Source: Paracoccus luteus
GTDB lineage: Bacteria > Pseudomonadota > Alphaproteobacteria > Rhodobacterales > Rhodobacteraceae
Assembly (NCBI RefSeq): GCF_004522155.1
Contig: NZ_SDEA01000002.1
Location: 1-64,000 of the forward strand
Reading direction: 5' to 3'
Length of the DNA stretch: 64,000 bases
A program made the translations under genes and the position numbers. Below the pieces are notes generated by a model. The model made no database searches. It was not told where the DNA came from and saw nothing but the letters and a program-made list of their open reading frames with translations. Every line of letters starts with the position of its first letter. Position 1 is the stretch's first letter. Below are positions 62,643 to 64,000 of this stretch, one piece after another.

Positions 62643-63959
62643 ATGTCGATCTCTTCGTCCCTCAACGCCGGCGTCGCCGGGCTTGCCGCCAACGCCACGC
62701 GCCTGGCCGGCATCGCCGACAACATCGCGAATTCGGGCACTTTCGGATACAAGCGGGTGAACACCGAGTTCGAGGGCATGGTGATCAACCAGGCCCGCGG
62801 CGCCGGCGTCTATTCGGCCGGTGGCGTGCGCGCCATGACCTCGCGGCTGATCGACGAAAAGGGGGCGCTGATCACTTCGGGGAACGCGCTCGACTTTGCG
62901 ATCTCGGGGCGCGGGATGCTGCCGGTCATGCCCTCGGTCCTGCTGGGCGCGGGCATGGGCGACCGGCCGATGATGATGACCTCGACCGGGTCGTTCCGCC
63001 CCGACGCCGAAGGCGTGCTGCGGACCGATTCGGGGCTGGTGCTGATGGGGTGGCCGGCCAATTCGGACGGCACCATCCCGGTCAACACCCGCGACGCGGT
63101 GGGCGGGCTGGAACCCGTCATCCTGAACGCCAACCAGACCTCGGCCGACCCGACCACGGTGATGAGCCTGGGGATGAACCTTCCGGCGATGGACACGCGG
63201 TTCGGCGCGCCCGGCGACAGCCTGACCACCAAGGTCGAATATTTCGGCAACCTCGGCACGTCGGAATCGCTGAACATCACGTTCACGCCCACGGTGGCGG
63301 GCGCAGCGGGCCTTTCGAACACCTGGACGATGGTTATCCGCGATTCGGCAATGGACCCCGCGTCGAACGTGATCGGGGAATATACGCTGGTCTTCGACGA
63401 CAGCCAGACGATGGGGGGCACGCTGGCCTCGGTCACCACGGTCAGCGGCGGCGCCTATAACCCCGCGACCGGGGCGCTGGACCTGACGGTGGCAGGCGGG
63501 CCGATGACCGTCGGCATCGGCCGGACGGGCGACCCGAACGGGCTGACGCAGCTGGCCGACAGCTTCAAGCCCACGAACATCACCAAGGACGGCTCGCCCG
63601 TCGGCAACCTGACCGCGGTCGAGGTGGACGAGAACGGCTATATGCGCGCCACCTACGACACCGGCTTCATCCGCACGATCTATCAGATCCCGCTGGTGGA
63701 CGTGCCCAACCCCAACGGGCTGATCGCGCTGAACAACCAGACCTATCAGGTTTCGCCCAGCTCGGGGTCGTTCTTCCTGTGGGACGCGGGCGACGGGCCC
63801 ACCGGCGCGGTCGTGGGTTACGCCCGCGAGGGGTCCACCACCGACGTGGCCGCCGAACTGACCGACCTGATCCAGACGCAGCGGGCCTATTCGTCGAACG
63901 CCAAGGTCATCCAGACGGTGGACGAGATGCTGCAGGAAACCACCAACATCAAACGCTGA
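62643..63959 (+). CDS. flgE: Flagellar hook protein FlgE
   Basis: A 438-residue hook subunit. The N-terminal SLNAGVAGLAANATRLAGIADNIANSGTFGYK and the C-terminal DLIQTQRAYSSNAKVIQTVDEMLQE are the coiled-coil rod/hook signatures. The middle is beta-rich and variable. ATG 62643 gives the conserved MSISSSLN start. It follows motB and probably precedes flgK, a common Rhodobacterales order. Confidence 0.94.
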   Translation: MSISSSLNAGVAGLAANATRLAGIADNIANSGTFGYKRVNTEFEGMVINQARGAGVYSAGGVRAMTSRLIDEKGALITSGNALDFAISGRGMLPVMPSVLLGAGMGDRPMMMTSTGSFRPDAEGVLRTDSGLVLMGWPANSDGTIPVNTRDAVGGLEPVILNANQTSADPTTVMSLGMNLPAMDTRFGAPGDSLTTKVEYFGNLGTSESLNITFTPTVAGAAGLSNTWTMVIRDSAMDPASNVIGEYTLVFDDSQTMGGTLASVTTVSGGAYNPATGALDLTVAGGPMTVGIGRTGDPNGLTQLADSFKPTNITKDGSPVGNLTAVEVDENGYMRATYDTGFIRTIYQIPLVDVPNPNGLIALNNQTYQVSPSSGSFFLWDAGDGPTGAVVGYAREGSTTDVAAELTDLIQTQRAYSSNAKVIQTVDEMLQETTNIKR

Positions 63960-63990
63960 CCGGGGGGCCGCTGCCGCGGCGTGAATGGCC

Positions 63991-64000
63991 ATGAGCCTGT
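63991..64000 (+). CDS. flgK: Possible start of flgK (truncated by the window end)
   Basis: ATGAGCCTG (MSL) starts 32 bases after flgE and would match the MSL opening of hook-associated protein FlgK, the usual next gene. An in-frame ATG lies two codons earlier at 63985. Only three codons are visible. Confidence 0.3.

Noticed and set aside
1..64000. CRISPR arrays, prophage or defence islands
   Set aside because: No regularly spaced short direct repeats, phage structural genes, integrases or restriction genes were seen on either strand.

Overview
The window is very GC-rich and densely coded. Many genes overlap by the 4-base ATGA/GTGA stop-start motif. The gene content (aerobic cob genes, bluE-type threonine kinase, sqdBDC sulfolipid genes, opgGHC, tandem TRAP genes, motB-flgE) points to an alphaproteobacterium of the order Rhodobacterales, probably a Paracoccus or Rhodobacter relative. 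No rRNA, tRNA, CRISPR array, prophage or complete insertion sequence was seen.

Positions 1-3929 hold the start of an EF-Tu gene (minus strand), a glycerate 2-kinase, a glycine-rich DUF533 protein and a TakP-like periplasmic binding protein. Positions 4030-33098 are mostly one large aerobic (oxygen-dependent) cobalamin locus. A cobalamin riboswitch at 18700-18900 leads a minus-strand operon DUF1636-cobW-cobN-cobG-cobH-cobI-cobJ. The convergent cobK follows, then cobL-cobE-cobM-cobB. A second cobalamin riboswitch at 5840-6035 leads cbiM-cobF. On the other side lie cobO, cobQ and cobC. After an apparently inserted catabolic cluster come a phosphatase-bluE-cobD operon (minus) and cobP-cobT-cobS (plus). 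Together these cover corrin-ring methylation, cobalt insertion, adenosylation, amidation, aminopropanol arm formation and nucleotide loop assembly. SUMT (cobA), bluB and the small cobaltochelatase subunits are not in the window.

Three cob genes (cobK, cobG, cobT) are interrupted by frameshifts in indel-prone tracts. In cobK and cobT the break falls in an identical 15-base context that is short by one CG unit. This is either assembly error or a real shared lesion and needs checking.

The interposed cluster (22403-28399) encodes a DctMQP TRAP transporter, an HMG-CoA-lyase-like enzyme, a family III CoA transferase and a divergent LysR regulator. It looks like a self-contained uptake-activate-cleave pathway for a dicarboxylate such as 3-hydroxy-3-methylglutarate.

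Positions 33098-48016 are devoted to the envelope: opgGHC (periplasmic glucan), sqdBDC (sulfolipid) and tamAB (outer-membrane assembly). A 125-bp element with IS5-like terminal inverted repeats sits exactly between cobS and opgC and supplies the stop codons of both. Positions 48017-61720 carry a small secreted protein, ahcY, DUF454 and DUF2125 genes, a pmbA-phosphatase-flavin reductase run, a pqi operon with a split pqiA, and a GMC oxidoreductase. The window ends with motB, flgE and probably the first codons of flgK, with CtrA-like boxes upstream of motB and flgE.

Several gene ends carry local duplications: a 91-bp repeat at the cobL start, a 99-bp-period repeat at the sqdC end, and a degenerate array of about 70-bp units after cobF.
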